Source: Staphylococcus taiwanensis (GTDB taxonomy: Bacteria > Bacillota > Bacilli > Staphylococcales > Staphylococcaceae). Taken from it: a DNA stretch of 64,000 bases. The notes below the pieces were generated by a model that did no database searches, was not told the origin of the DNA, and was given only the letters and a program-made list of their open reading frames with translations. The translations under genes and the position numbers were made by a program. The DNA lies in NCBI GenBank assembly GCA_020544305.1, contig CP058667.1, forward strand, positions 1,054,001-1,118,000, written 5' to 3'. Shown piece by piece: positions 51,426-62,912 of this stretch. The stretch's first letter is position 1; every line of letters starts with the position of its first letter.

Positions 51426-52922
51426 ATGCGAGTTGCAATAATTGGAATGGGGACGGCTGGTGTAAGTGTTTTAAGACAACTAGTAAAACATGATAATTTT
51501 AAAAACTTAAAAGTTGATGTTTATGATAATGAAAAGAATATGGGGCAAGGTGTACCTTTTCAAAATGATAGTAGTCAGTTATTAATTAATTTACCTACTA
51601 AAAATATGAGTTTGAATTTAGATGATGATGAAGAATTTTGGAAATGGTACCAGGCACAAGCTACATTTAAATTTGAAAACCCAACTTATTTACCTCGATT
51701 TGTTTTCGGTCACTACATGAAGTCCTATTTATCAACGTATGAAATGAAGTACGATAATTTATCCGTGATAAATAAGCCAGTACATGAAATTTTTACAAAT
51801 TCAGAAATAGATGAAACAACTATCAAATACTTTGTGTGTACATCAGAAGATATGAAAGAATGGAAGGCATATGATTATATTTTTCTTACTGTTGGCACCT
51901 TTGCATACCATGATCCATATCATTTAAAAGGTAAGAAAGGATACATACAAAATCCTTATCCTACATATAATACGCTAGATGACGTGTCTCAAGATGATGA
52001 TATTGCTATTATAGGAACAGGGTTAGCTAGCTTGGATGTTGTGCGCTATGTGGCTACTCATCATCCTAAATTACCAATTACAATGACGAGTCGCTCAGCA
52101 AATTTACCTAGTGTTAGAGGGAATATGAAAGCGACAAACTTTAAACATTTAACAAAATCAAAATTTAATGAAGTAAAGACACAACATTATGGCAATATGC
52201 CTTTACAAGTTGCTTTTGATTTGTTTAAAGCTGAATGTAAGGATTATCAAATTGATCTTGAAAAGATGGTTTATCGACGTACAGGTGATACAATTCGTGA
52301 CTTACAATATGATTTAGAGCATCCAGATGAGTTAGGTGTATTTCAAAGTCTTATTGAAAATGTTAAAGAGAACTTAAATTGGATATGGAATAGTTTAAGT
52401 CGTGAAGATCAAAAAGAATTTGATAGACGTTTCACAAAAATCATTCAACTGAACTCTAATCCAATGCCACCACGTACGGCTAAACTTGTCATTGAGCTTA
52501 TTAAAAATAAATCTTTAATCGTTAAAGCGGGATTAGAAGATATTAAATATAAAGATAATTGTTTCAATTTAAAATTTAAAGATGATAGTACAATTTATCC
52601 GCACCATGTCATTATTAATTCAACAGGCTCTAAAACGCATTTATCAGATTTAGATGAAGATGATCAACTTATTCTTAACTTAGAAAACCGACAAATCGTC
52701 CAATCTCATCCAATGGGAGGGATTCAAATTATTCCCGAAACTAACCAAGTTATTAGCCCACGATATGGAACATTAAATAACATGATTGCTATAGGTCAGG
52801 TTACAAATGGGGTTAATAAGCTTCGGAATGGCGTTAAAATGATAGTTGATCAAGCAGTCAATGCAGTTGAATATATGTATGAAGTACAAAGCCAATTCGA
52901 TCACATCGATGGCGATGAATAG
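51426..52922 (+). CDS. FAD/NAD(P)-binding oxidoreductase-like protein
   Basis: A 498-residue protein. The N-terminal dinucleotide fold VAIIGMGTAGVSVLRQL is followed by a second, IIGTGLASLDVVRY, and a C-terminal GTLNNMIAIGQVTNG block, as in the FAD-NAD(P)-binding (YdhS-like) family. It probably binds FAD; substrate and reaction unknown. Start ATG at 51426 gives the family N terminus MRVAIIGMG; earlier in-frame ATGs at 51414 and 51417 are less likely on family grounds. Confidence 0.78.
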   Translation: MRVAIIGMGTAGVSVLRQLVKHDNFKNLKVDVYDNEKNMGQGVPFQNDSSQLLINLPTKNMSLNLDDDEEFWKWYQAQATFKFENPTYLPRFVFGHYMKSYLSTYEMKYDNLSVINKPVHEIFTNSEIDETTIKYFVCTSEDMKEWKAYDYIFLTVGTFAYHDPYHLKGKKGYIQNPYPTYNTLDDVSQDDDIAIIGTGLASLDVVRYVATHHPKLPITMTSRSANLPSVRGNMKATNFKHLTKSKFNEVKTQHYGNMPLQVAFDLFKAECKDYQIDLEKMVYRRTGDTIRDLQYDLEHPDELGVFQSLIENVKENLNWIWNSLSREDQKEFDRRFTKIIQLNSNPMPPRTAKLVIELIKNKSLIVKAGLEDIKYKDNCFNLKFKDDSTIYPHHVIINSTGSKTHLSDLDEDDQLILNLENRQIVQSHPMGGIQIIPETNQVISPRYGTLNNMIAIGQVTNGVNKLRNGVKMIVDQAVNAVEYMYEVQSQFDHIDGDE

Positions 52923-53075
52923 ATGTTTTTACCCATATTTTAATAAAATGCACATTTAGTGTCTTAGTTTATTTATCTGTGTTTTACTTGATTGTAATTT
53001 TCAAAAATTAAGCGTATGATAATTCTTGTAGTAGCTAAACTACATTAACTCAGTAGTATTCACAATTTCATAATA

Positions 53076-53212
53076 ATTCTTTCGGGGCAGGGTGAAATTC
53101 CCAACCGGCAGTATATTAAGCCTGCGACCTGCCAAAGATTATTTTAAATCTTTGGTGGCTGATCTAGTTAGATTCTAGAGCCGACAGTTAAAGTCTGGAT
53201 GGGAGAAAGAAT
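53076..53212 (+). promoter_or_regulatory. FMN riboswitch (RFN element)
   Basis: Landmarks are TTCGGGGCAGGGTGAAATTC, CCAACCGGCAG, GCCTGCGACCTGC, GGTGGCTGATCTAG and GTCTGGATGGGAGAAAGAA, closed by ATTCTTT/AAAGAAT. FMN binding should shut down the rib operon through the following terminator. Confidence 0.96.
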
Positions 53213-53295
53213 GAAGACGTCTTATTTTTAAATCGGCGTTTATTAAGCATATGCATTTAGTGAAATAGATATGCTTATTTGAATATATGTAATCT

Positions 53296-53338
53296 CCCTA
53301 TGCCCTAGTTACAATAACTAAGGTGTAGGGATTTTTTA
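53296..53338 (+). terminator. Riboswitch-controlled terminator before ribD
   Basis: CCCTATGCCCTAGTT pairs with AACTAAGGTGTAGGG, followed by ATTTTTT, 18 bases before ribD. Confidence 0.9.
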
Positions 53339-53355
53339 TATAATGAGGTGATGAA

Positions 53356-54399
53356 TTGAGTTATTTTATGAAATATGCCATACAACTTGCACAAATGGTA
53401 GAAGGCCAAACAGGAATTAACCCACCAGTTGGTGCAGTTGTAGTTAAAAATGGTCGGATAGTTGGACTTGGTGCTCACTTAAGACAAGGTGACAAGCATG
53501 CTGAGGTTCAAGCATTAGATATGGCTAAAGATTTAGCACAAGGCGGTACAATTTATATTTCGCTCGAACCATGCACGCATTATGGGTCAACACCACCATG
53601 CGTTAATAAAATTATCGAATGTGGACTTAGTAAAGTAATCTATGCTGTGAAAGATTCCACGTTACCGTCAGAAGGTGACGCGATTTTACAAAAAGCAGGA
53701 ATCGATGTTGAGTATCAACACTCTGATGAAGCATACCAATTATATAAAGACTTTTTCAGAGCAAAAAATCAACATATACCTGAAATTACGATGAAGGTAT
53801 CTGTATCACTTGATGGTAAGCAAGCCACAGACTATGGCCAAAGTCAGTGGATAACGAATAAAGAAGTTAAACAGGATGTATATCATCTTAGACATACGCA
53901 TGATGCTGTATTGACGGGTAGAGGTACTTTAGATGCGGATAACCCACAATATACGACACGTATGATTGATGGTAAAAATCCGGCACGCATTATTTTATCC
54001 AAAAGTGGTCATATTGATTTTACTAAACAACTGTTTCAAGATAATTTAAGTGAAATTATCATTTACACACAAGATGCTACTCTTAAAAGTCCACACGACA
54101 ACGTTAAAATTGTATTTTTTGAACATTGTTCACTAGACAATATATTAAATGATATATATAAGAGAGGCTTCGGCAAACTATTAATTGAAGCGGGCCCTCA
54201 AATTACATCAGAATTTCTCCAATCTAATTATGTAACCCATCTTATTATTTATTACGCCCCGAAATTAATAGGTGGTTCAGGTAAAAATCAATTCTATCAA
54301 ACGAATGATGTTATAGACTTGAATGACACTACGCAATTTGAAATTATTTCTACCGAGTTAATTAATCAAAATTTAAAAATGACTTTGCGAAAGAAGTGA
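53356..54399 (+). CDS. ribD: Bifunctional riboflavin deaminase/reductase RibD
   Basis: A 347-residue enzyme catalysing two steps of riboflavin synthesis. The N-terminal deaminase (residues 1-145) has the zinc site HAEVQAL and EPCTHYGSTPPC. The C-terminal reductase has VSLDGKQATDYGQSQWIT and IEAGPQITSEFL. Start TTG with GAGGTGA upstream. First gene of ribDEBAH; ribE follows after six bases. Confidence 0.95.
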   Translation: MSYFMKYAIQLAQMVEGQTGINPPVGAVVVKNGRIVGLGAHLRQGDKHAEVQALDMAKDLAQGGTIYISLEPCTHYGSTPPCVNKIIECGLSKVIYAVKDSTLPSEGDAILQKAGIDVEYQHSDEAYQLYKDFFRAKNQHIPEITMKVSVSLDGKQATDYGQSQWITNKEVKQDVYHLRHTHDAVLTGRGTLDADNPQYTTRMIDGKNPARIILSKSGHIDFTKQLFQDNLSEIIIYTQDATLKSPHDNVKIVFFEHCSLDNILNDIYKRGFGKLLIEAGPQITSEFLQSNYVTHLIIYYAPKLIGGSGKNQFYQTNDVIDLNDTTQFEIISTELINQNLKMTLRKK

Positions 54400-54405
54400 A
54401 TACAC

Positions 54406-55038
54406 ATGTTTACAGGTATCGTCGAAGAAATAGGTACTGTAAAAAATATTCGCACTCAACAATCTGTTAGAACATTAGATATTGCTTGTCATAACATTTT
54501 AGAAGATATACATATCGGTGATTCTATCAGTGTGAACGGTGCGTGTTTAACGGTCATCGATTTTCAAAGTAGTTACTTTACAGTACAAGTAATTAAAGGT
54601 ACTGAAGATAAGACCTATCTATCTCATATTAAACAAAATGATGAAGTGAACTTAGAGCGAGCAATGCTAGGGAAAGGGCGATTTGGCGGACATTTCGTAT
54701 TAGGACATGTTGATGATAAAGGAGTTATCACACAAGTAAATGAAACAGCTAACTCAAGGATTATAACCATAAAAGCATCGCAAAATATTCTTAAGCAGAT
54801 GGTGAAACAAGGTTCAATTACTGTTGATGGTGTGAGCTTAACCGTATTTGATTTACGCAATGACAGTTTTGATATTCATTTAATTCCCGAGACGAGACGT
54901 TCAACTATACTTTCCTCTAAAAAAATTGGCGATAATGTTCATTTAGAAACAGACGTATTGTTCAAATATGTAGAAAATATTGTAGGTAGAAATAATTCAG
55001 AGTTAACCATGGATAAACTAAAAGCATTTGGTTTCTAG
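54406..55038 (+). CDS. ribE: Riboflavin synthase alpha chain RibE
   Basis: A 210-residue trimeric enzyme that dismutates lumazine to riboflavin. It has the characteristic internal duplication, MFTGIVEEIGTV and NGACLTV in the first half and HFVLGHVDDKG and DGVSLTV in the second. ribBA follows 13 bases later with AGGAGGC. Confidence 0.95.
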   Translation: MFTGIVEEIGTVKNIRTQQSVRTLDIACHNILEDIHIGDSISVNGACLTVIDFQSSYFTVQVIKGTEDKTYLSHIKQNDEVNLERAMLGKGRFGGHFVLGHVDDKGVITQVNETANSRIITIKASQNILKQMVKQGSITVDGVSLTVFDLRNDSFDIHLIPETRRSTILSSKKIGDNVHLETDVLFKYVENIVGRNNSELTMDKLKAFGF

Positions 55039-55051
55039 GAGGCGTATTTAA

Positions 55052-56233
55052 ATGAAATTTGACGCAATTGAAGATGCAATAGAAGCATTAAAAAGTGGTA
55101 GTAGCATTATAGTTGTAGATGATGAAAATCGTGAAAATGAGGGTGATTTAGTTGCCATCACTCAATGGATGAATGATAATACGATAAACTTTATGGCTCA
55201 AGAGGGCAGAGGACTTATTTGTTCACCAATTAGTAGTAAAATTGCGAAACGATTAGATTTAATGCCTATGGTAGACCATAATACAGATGGTTATGGAACA
55301 AATTTTACTGTAAGTATCGATCACGTAACGACAACAACAGGAATTAGTGCCTTTGACCGTATGGCTACTGCACGAGCACTGATCAATTCTCAATCAACGC
55401 ATGATAGCTTTCATAGACCAGGTCACATGTTTCCGTTAATTGCTAAAGATAAAGGTGTACTTGAACGTAAAGGTCATACTGAAGCAGCCGTAGATTTGGC
55501 AAGACTAACTGGTGCAGAACCAGCAGGTGTTATATGTGAAATTATGAATGATGATGGCACTATGGCGAAAGGTGACGCATTACAACAATTTAAAGATAAA
55601 CATGGTTTGAAGATGATTACAATTGAAAGTTTAGTTAATTATCGTAAGCGTAATATTTCAGAAGTTGAATTAAAAGCTCATGTTAAAATGCCTACTGATT
55701 ATGGTGCATTTGAAATGTATGGATTTGAATCAGAGTATACGGATGAAGAGATTGTTGTTCTTGCTAAAGGTAAACCTCGTGCAACTGAAAACGTAAGAAT
55801 ACATTCAGCATGTTTAACAGGTGATATTTTTCATAGTCAACGATGTGATTGTGGCGCTCAACTCGAAGCAGCTATGCAGTACATTAATAATCGGGGTGGC
55901 TTAATTATATATCTTCCACAAGAAGGAAGAGGTATTGGTTTAATTAATAAATTAAGAGCTTATGAATTAATAGAACAAGGTCATGATACTGTCACTGCTA
56001 ATTTAGCATTAGGTTTTGATGAAGATTTAAGAGATTATCATATTGCAGCTCAAATTTTAAAATATTTTAACGTACAACAAGTTAACTTATTAAGTAACAA
56101 TCCGAAGAAATTTGAAGGATTATCAGAGTATGGTATCAAAGTGGCAGACCGTACAGAAATTATTGTACCGGAAACGCCACATAATCATGATTATATGACA
56201 ACGAAAAAAGAAAAAATGGGACATTTAATATAG
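55052..56233 (+). CDS. ribBA: Bifunctional DHBP synthase/GTP cyclohydrolase II RibBA
   Basis: A 393-residue fusion. The N-terminal domain (about residues 1-200) makes dihydroxybutanone phosphate and shows DDENRENEGDLV and RPGHMFPL. The C-terminal domain opens GTP, with zinc ligands in CLTGDIFHSQRCDCG and the GTP loop RGIGLINKLRAYELIEQG. Both products feed riboflavin synthesis. Strong coupling to ribE and ribH by spacing. Confidence 0.96.
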   Translation: MKFDAIEDAIEALKSGSSIIVVDDENRENEGDLVAITQWMNDNTINFMAQEGRGLICSPISSKIAKRLDLMPMVDHNTDGYGTNFTVSIDHVTTTTGISAFDRMATARALINSQSTHDSFHRPGHMFPLIAKDKGVLERKGHTEAAVDLARLTGAEPAGVICEIMNDDGTMAKGDALQQFKDKHGLKMITIESLVNYRKRNISEVELKAHVKMPTDYGAFEMYGFESEYTDEEIVVLAKGKPRATENVRIHSACLTGDIFHSQRCDCGAQLEAAMQYINNRGGLIIYLPQEGRGIGLINKLRAYELIEQGHDTVTANLALGFDEDLRDYHIAAQILKYFNVQQVNLLSNNPKKFEGLSEYGIKVADRTEIIVPETPHNHDYMTTKKEKMGHLI

Positions 56234-56245
56234 GAGGTTTTCATT

Positions 56246-56704
56246 ATGAATTTTGAAGGTAAATTAGTAGGTACGGATTTAAAAATAGCAGTTGTAGTTA
56301 GTAGATTTAATGATTTTATTACGAACAGATTATTAGATGGTGCTAAAGATACATTAATTAGACATGGTGTTGACGAAAATAATATAGATGTTGCCTATGT
56401 ACCAGGTGCATTTGAAATTCCACTCGTTGCTAAAAAATTAGCTCAAAAAGATGATTATGATGCTGTTATCACATTAGGCTGTGTTATTAGAGGTGCAACT
56501 ACGCATTATGATTATGTATGTAACGAGGTTGCAAAAGGGGTATCTAAAGCTAACGATGCGACAGACACACCTGTTATTTTTGGTGTAGTAACTACAGAAA
56601 GTATCGAGCAAGCAGTTGAAAGAGCAGGTACAAAAGCAGGAAATAAAGGTGCCGATGCAGCTGTTAGTGCAATTGAAATGGCCAATTTACTAAATCAATT
56701 TTAA
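56246..56704 (+). CDS. ribH: 6,7-Dimethyl-8-ribityllumazine synthase RibH
   Basis: A 152-residue lumazine synthase that forms large shells. Conserved residues include [18 protein letters not shown], the [14 protein letters not shown] loop with the catalytic His, and [11 protein letters not shown]. Last gene of the operon; a weak hairpin (AGCCTTGGACA/TGTCCATGGCT) follows at about 56715. Confidence 0.96.
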   Translation: MNFEGKLVGTDLKIAVVVSRFNDFITNRLLDGAKDTLIRHGVDENNIDVAYVPGAFEIPLVAKKLAQKDDYDAVITLGCVIRGATTHYDYVCNEVAKGVSKANDATDTPVIFGVVTTESIEQAVERAGTKAGNKGADAAVSAIEMANLLNQF

Positions 56705-56833
56705 AATATATGATTAAGCCTTGGACATTTATTTACTAACGTGTCCATGGCTTCTTATGTTTAATTAAAATTTATAGCAATCATTCAATTTGATTCGGCA
56801 ATCATTTGGTAAAATGATGGATCGGTAGATTTA

Positions 56834-57835
56834 TTATCTATTTTTTAATTTTCTAATTCCAGAAATGAAGCTAATGGCACCAATACCAAGTGCACTAAAG
56901 ATACCTACTTTTTTAAGTGTTTCAGTTGAAACAAATTCTTGATACGCAAGCGCTAAGTTTTGAGGACGTTCAGCTAATCTACGCATAAAGTAACCAAACC
57001 AATCGTTACCATATGGTACGTATATAGTGAAATGATAACCTTGACGTGCGATATCGACTGCTAAATCACTTCGGAAACCATATAGCATTTGAAACTCGAA
57101 GTCGTCTTTACTTATATTATTATCTTTAACAAACTGTTTAACGTGATTTATAATTTTATCATCATGTGTTGCAATTGATGTGAAATTTTTGGCGTTTAAC
57201 AAACGTTTTTCAATAATTTTTATGTAATTTGCATCGATTTCTTCTTTTGTTTGATAGGCAATCGTTTCATCTTCTTTATAAGCACCTTTAACTAGACGTA
57301 ATCTCAAATTAGGGTATTCTTCAATTAAATCTACGGCATCATAAAGATAAGCTTGGATAACTGTACCTACATTTCTAAATTCACCTTTTAATCGACCCAG
57401 CACTTCTCTGATTTGTTGTAAACTGTCATATTTTTCAGTATCTATATTAATATGCATATTATTAAATTCATTTGCTTTTAATAATATTTCTCTTAAATTT
57501 TCATAAGCTAACTCAGTATCGAACACGCCACCTAAAGAACTTAATTTTACTGACATGTGAGCATCTACATTATAATCTTTTATCGCTTGCATAACCTCTA
57601 AGATTTCATTCTTAGCTTGAGTTGCTTCCGCTTCAGTACCTACAAATTCACCTAAATTATCTACTGTAACAGCAATATTATAATCGTTTAGACGTTCTAT
57701 TGTATCTACTAATTGCTCAATCGTATTTCCTGCAACAACTTTATTTGCACCTAGTTTTGGCCCAACTTTTTTAGCAGTTTCATTTAAATATGAGCTATTA
57801 GATAATGCTATAAAAAAATTTTTGAAAAGTGACAT
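56834..57835 (-). CDS. Proline dehydrogenase (PutA/FadM)
   Basis: A 333-residue FAD enzyme oxidising proline to pyrroline-5-carboxylate and feeding electrons to the respiratory chain. The PRODH barrel shows VKLSSLGG, RLRLVKGAYKE, IATHDDKI, EFQMLYGFRSDLA, YVPYGNDWFGYFMRRLAERP. A C-terminal hydrophobic segment (IFSALGIGAISFISG) may tether it to the membrane. The start ATG at 57835 (MSLFKNF) has GGAGGAA upstream. A near-ideal cre site upstream suggests glucose repression. In staphylococci proline catabolism supports growth when glucose is scarce. Confidence 0.93.
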   Translation of the reverse strand: MSLFKNFFIALSNSSYLNETAKKVGPKLGANKVVAGNTIEQLVDTIERLNDYNIAVTVDNLGEFVGTEAEATQAKNEILEVMQAIKDYNVDAHMSVKLSSLGGVFDTELAYENLREILLKANEFNNMHINIDTEKYDSLQQIREVLGRLKGEFRNVGTVIQAYLYDAVDLIEEYPNLRLRLVKGAYKEDETIAYQTKEEIDANYIKIIEKRLLNAKNFTSIATHDDKIINHVKQFVKDNNISKDDFEFQMLYGFRSDLAVDIARQGYHFTIYVPYGNDWFGYFMRRLAERPQNLALAYQEFVSTETLKKVGIFSALGIGAISFISGIRKLKNR

Positions 57836-57901
57836 ATACGATTCCTCCATATTACATAAAACTAAGTATTTATTAGTATTTTAGCATGAATAATTATTCG
57901 T

Positions 57902-57915
57902 AGAAAGCGCTTTCA
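57902..57915. promoter_or_regulatory. Near-ideal cre site (CcpA) upstream of the proline dehydrogenase gene
   Basis: AGAAAGCGCTTTCA contains the perfect palindrome GAAAGCGCTTTC, differing in one base from the ideal TGAAAGCGCTTTCA. It is about 70 bases upstream of the minus-strand start. Confidence 0.8.
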
Positions 57916-58080
57916 TATTCATTACGATGATTTCTAAAGTATAATTACAATATTAGGTACTTTATGGTACTAAATTTTCAAAAAAATCAGTAAAAAGAAC
58001 GTAGCACATTAACACCAACATAAGCTTATTATCTGATATAATACTTGTGATGAAATATAAGTAAGAAGGGATTAATACAT

Positions 58081-58908
58081 ATGTGGAAGTGGGAAACGGA
58101 ACAGGATGCTAAAGGTGTCGTAGTTATTGCGCACAATATCTTAGAACATACGGGACGATATGCGTATGTGATAACAATGCTCAGACGCAACGGCTATCAT
58201 GTCATAATGGGAGATTTACCTGGACAAGGTCAAACATCTCGTGCGAATAAAGGTCAACTTGAGAATTTCGAAGTATATCATGAGACGTTAATCGAATGGG
58301 TAAGGCTAGCGAATGAGTATAAATTACCGACTTTTGTTATGGGGGTAGGTCTAGGCGGTTTAATATTATTAAATGTGCTTGAAAAAAATGAGCTACCTAT
58401 CGAAGGTATGTTATTACTCTCACCAATGCTTGAATTGAAAAGAAATAATAAAACTCGTAAAAATATGTTTATCTCTAATATTGGCAAAAGTTCTAAAGAA
58501 ACACGATTTAAACTTGGTGTAGAATATAGTGATTTGACTCGCAATGATGAGGTTATTGAAGAAACAAATAATGATGGGTTAATGTTAAAAAAAGTAACTT
58601 ACAAATGGTATAACATTGTGTTAGAAACGATGAAAGAAACTTTAGATCACATAAAAGATATTCATCCGATACCTACATTACTTATGTATGGAACAGAAGA
58701 TCGCTTATTAGATATACAATCATTTTCAGAATTAAAAACGCAACTTCCCACGACTGAATTTTATTTCAAAGCATGGCAAGGGCTTTATCATGAAATTCAA
58801 AATGAGCCTGAACGAGATCAAGTTATGCGATATGTATTAACATTTTTAAATAATAGTGTGAATACAATGGGCTTTATCGTTAAAGAAGAGGAAATTGAAG
58901 ATATATAA
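58081..58908 (+). CDS. Alpha/beta hydrolase-fold protein (YtpA-like) lacking the nucleophile serine
   Basis: A 275-residue protein of the monoglyceride lipase/lysophospholipase family. The oxyanion region AHNILEHTGRYAYV and the late Asp (YGTEDRLLD) and His (GLYHEIQNEP) are in place. The nucleophile elbow, normally GHSxGG, reads GVGLGG, so the catalytic serine is a glycine. From memory the S. aureus homologue shares this. It may be a non-catalytic binding protein or use a different nucleophile. Annotation as a lysophospholipase would be unsafe. Confidence 0.82.
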   Translation: MWKWETEQDAKGVVVIAHNILEHTGRYAYVITMLRRNGYHVIMGDLPGQGQTSRANKGQLENFEVYHETLIEWVRLANEYKLPTFVMGVGLGGLILLNVLEKNELPIEGMLLLSPMLELKRNNKTRKNMFISNIGKSSKETRFKLGVEYSDLTRNDEVIEETNNDGLMLKKVTYKWYNIVLETMKETLDHIKDIHPIPTLLMYGTEDRLLDIQSFSELKTQLPTTEFYFKAWQGLYHEIQNEPERDQVMRYVLTFLNNSVNTMGFIVKEEEIEDI

Positions 58909-58922
58909 AATAAAATTATTTT

Positions 58923-59012
58923 AGATAATCCACATAAATGTGCGCATCTATTCGCTTATTTGAGTAGTGTATTTAAAGCAGCACATTAATTGTATGTGGA
59001 TTATCTTTTTTT
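58923..59012 (+). terminator. Long hairpin terminator after the hydrolase-like gene
   Basis: AGATAATCCACATA pairs with TATGTGGATTATCT, with AATGTGC/GCACATT paired inside, followed by eight T. Confidence 0.8.
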
Positions 59013-59319
59013 ATTTTTTAAAAGTTTTAATTATTAATTATTTCGAATTTAAGTTGATTAACCAATTTTAAATTGGTATATTTTAATGGGATAAACATAT
59101 AAAATTAAATTGTAATTGTATATTAATAAAATTAAAAATTGTTATACTGAGAGGAGATTGAATTAAATTATTAAATTAACTTATTAAATTTTGGGTGATA
59201 GGTTAATGGTGCCAAGATATTATAAATAATTTAATTACTTTCAATGCAATTGGGTAAATATATATTAATGATGATTTAAATTTATATATTAAGGGAATAT
59301 ATCATGGAGGAGGCACAAC
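59013..59319. other. AT-rich upstream region of rot
   Basis: About 300 bases with no reading frame. TATACT at about 59143, in TTGTTATACTGAG, may be a -10 element for a long rot leader. GGAGGAGGC lies just before the rot start. Long leaders are known for rot in S. aureus, where RNAIII and CcpA act on it; I see no specific site I could name here. Confidence 0.45.
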
Positions 59320-59721
59320 ATGAGTAATCAAGCTAGTGAGAATGTCGAAATGATTTTGCTATTAGAGGAAGTATGTAAGGAGATTAATTCCGTTTTTAAA
59401 GTCATTTATGAAACCTATGATTTGACGAAAGAGGAAGTTTTAATTCTTTTAACTCTATGGGACAAAGGTTCTATGACTTTAAAAGAAATGGATAGTTACG
59501 TCTATATCAAGTCTTATAAACGTACTCGTACATATAATAAATTAGTTCAATCTGAATGGATATATAAAGAAAGACCATTAGATGATGAACGCACAGTAAT
59601 TATCCATTTTAATGAAGAGAAAACGGAACTTAAAAATGAATTATTAGACTTTATTACTAATACCATTAAAAAAAGATATCAAATTCTTGAAAATAGTTTA
59701 AATTCGTTAATGCGCGTTTAA
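59320..59721 (+). CDS. rot: SarA-family regulator Rot
   Basis: A 133-residue winged-helix transcription regulator of the SarA/MarR group. The core [31 protein letters not shown] and [13 protein letters not shown] matches Rot, the repressor of toxins, with the DER wing motif intact. S. aureus Rot controls protease, toxin and surface protein genes and is itself silenced by RNAIII; targets in this species are unknown. The ATG has AGGAGGC upstream. A perfect terminator follows. Confidence 0.9.
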   Translation: MSNQASENVEMILLLEEVCKEINSVFKVIYETYDLTKEEVLILLTLWDKGSMTLKEMDSYVYIKSYKRTRTYNKLVQSEWIYKERPLDDERTVIIHFNEEKTELKNELLDFITNTIKKRYQILENSLNSLMRV

Positions 59722-59743
59722 ATATTTCAGACAAAAGATTATT

Positions 59744-59782
59744 AAAAACCACTCAATGATTAACTATACATTGAGTGGTTTT
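59744..59782. terminator. Bidirectional terminator between rot and mnmM
   Basis: AAAACCACTCAATG and CATTGAGTGGTTTT form a perfect stem with A and T flanks between convergent genes. Confidence 0.92.
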
Positions 59783-59798
59783 CTTATAGATAAAGAAG

Positions 59799-61315
<1,517 letters not shown>

Positions 61316-61424
61316 AACACATTTTCCTTTCTAATTATCTTAGTTCTAAATAAAGATTTTAACATATTTTAATGTTATAGTGTTTATTGTGACTCGACAA
61401 AAATATAAAGAGGGGACTTAAAAT

Positions 61425-62612
61425 ATGAATATACCTAGATCAGTATGGTGGCTAGTTATTGGTATGGCATTAAACATAACTGGCTCTAGCTTTTTATGGC
61501 CTTTAAACACAATTTATATGAAAGAAGAGCTTGGTAAGAGTCTGACTGTTGCTGCTATTGTTCTTATGGTTAATTCATTCGGAATGGTAGTTGGTAACTT
61601 ACTAGGTGGAACATTGTTCGATAAATTAGGTGGTTATCGGACAATAATGATAGGTACCGTTACATGCTTAATTAGTACAACTTTACTAAACTTCTTCCAC
61701 GGTTGGCCATGGTATGCTGTTTGGTTAGTATTATTAGGATTTGGTGGCGGAATGATAGTTCCCGCAATTTATGCAATGGCTGGTGCTGTGTGGCCAAATG
61801 GTGGTAGAACTACGTTTAATGCCATTTATTTAGCACAGAACATTGGCGTTGCAACTGGTGCAGCTCTAGGGGGCTTCGTTGCAGAATTAAACTTCAATTA
61901 TATATTCTTAGCAAATCTTATCATGTACGTATTATTTGGAATTGTTGCATTTACGCAATTTAATCTTGAATATCATGCTAAGATGAAAGCACCTGATAGT
62001 ATTGATATTCATAGTAAAGAAAATAAAAAGAGATTTATTGCACTACTATTATTATGCGCAATGTTCAGTATTTGTTGGATAGCATATATACAGTGGGAAA
62101 CAACAATAGCTTCATTCACGCAAGAGCTTAATATCTCAATGTCTCAATATAGTGTGTTATGGACAGTTAATGGAATTATGATTTTAGTAGCACAACCATT
62201 AATTAGACCAGTTATTACATTATTAAAAGGTAACTTAAAATATCAAATGCTAGTTGGTATTTTAATTTTTATGCTCTCATTCTTTATAACAAGTTTCGCC
62301 AATCAATTTACCGTCTTCCTTATTGGTATGATTATATTAACGTTTGGAGAAATGTTTGTATGGCCTGCAGTACCAACAATCGCAAATTATTTAGCCCCTG
62401 AAGGGAAACAAGGTCAATATCAAGGTGTAGTTAACTCTGCATCTACTGTTGGTAAAGCCTTTGGCCCACTTATCGGCGGTGTTTTAGTTGATACTTTTAA
62501 TATGAGTGCAATGTTTATAGGGATTATGCTTCTATTAATTGTAGGTATCGTATTCTTATCAATTTTTGATAGAGGTTTACCTAAAGGTAAGCAACCAAGA
62601 AATTCTAGATAA
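61425..62612 (+). CDS. MFS exporter (YttB-like)
   Basis: A 395-residue 12-helix major facilitator protein. The A-like motif between helices 2 and 3 is GNLLGGTLFDKLGGYRTIM, and helix 11 carries the GKAFGPLIGGVL block. It belongs to the drug/proton antiporter group; substrate unknown. It is divergent from the MnmL gene, with about 110 bases between, and is followed by the leuS leader. AGAGGGGAC precedes the ATG. Confidence 0.87.
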   Translation: MNIPRSVWWLVIGMALNITGSSFLWPLNTIYMKEELGKSLTVAAIVLMVNSFGMVVGNLLGGTLFDKLGGYRTIMIGTVTCLISTTLLNFFHGWPWYAVWLVLLGFGGGMIVPAIYAMAGAVWPNGGRTTFNAIYLAQNIGVATGAALGGFVAELNFNYIFLANLIMYVLFGIVAFTQFNLEYHAKMKAPDSIDIHSKENKKRFIALLLLCAMFSICWIAYIQWETTIASFTQELNISMSQYSVLWTVNGIMILVAQPLIRPVITLLKGNLKYQMLVGILIFMLSFFITSFANQFTVFLIGMIILTFGEMFVWPAVPTIANYLAPEGKQGQYQGVVNSASTVGKAFGPLIGGVLVDTFNMSAMFIGIMLLLIVGIVFLSIFDRGLPKGKQPRNSR

Positions 62613-62694
62613 TGATATATAAATTAAGTTCATTTAATAAAATTTGCTCAACCACTTGCAATTAAAGCGTGAATTTCATAATATTAAAATGTAT

Positions 62695-62892
62695 TGGAGT
62701 AGTAACTTAAATACTTTTCATCAGAGAGCTAGTGGTGGTGTGAACTAGTGTTAAGAATTAAGTGAACTTACCGTTAAATAATTAAATTCAAGACATCTCT
62801 TACTATTATTATAAAGTGCACATGATTAATGTGAATTAGGGTGGTACCGCGGCGATTGTCGTCCCTATTAAATAATAGTTTGAGATGTTTTT
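62695..62892 (+). promoter_or_regulatory. T-box leader for leuS
   Basis: The T box AGGGTGGTACCGCGG (62838-62852) is complete. The upstream stem I contains GAGAGCTAGTGGTGGTG and AACTAGTG landmarks. The probable specifier is CTT (62767-62769) in GTGAACTTACC, a leucine codon. The antiterminator pairs the T box side with CGTCCCTA; the alternative terminator pairs ACATCTC (62793) with GAGATGT (62882) before a T run. Uncharged tRNA-Leu should favour read-through. Confidence 0.93.
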
Positions 62893-62912
62893 TGTTTTAG
62901 GAGGAAAATGCT

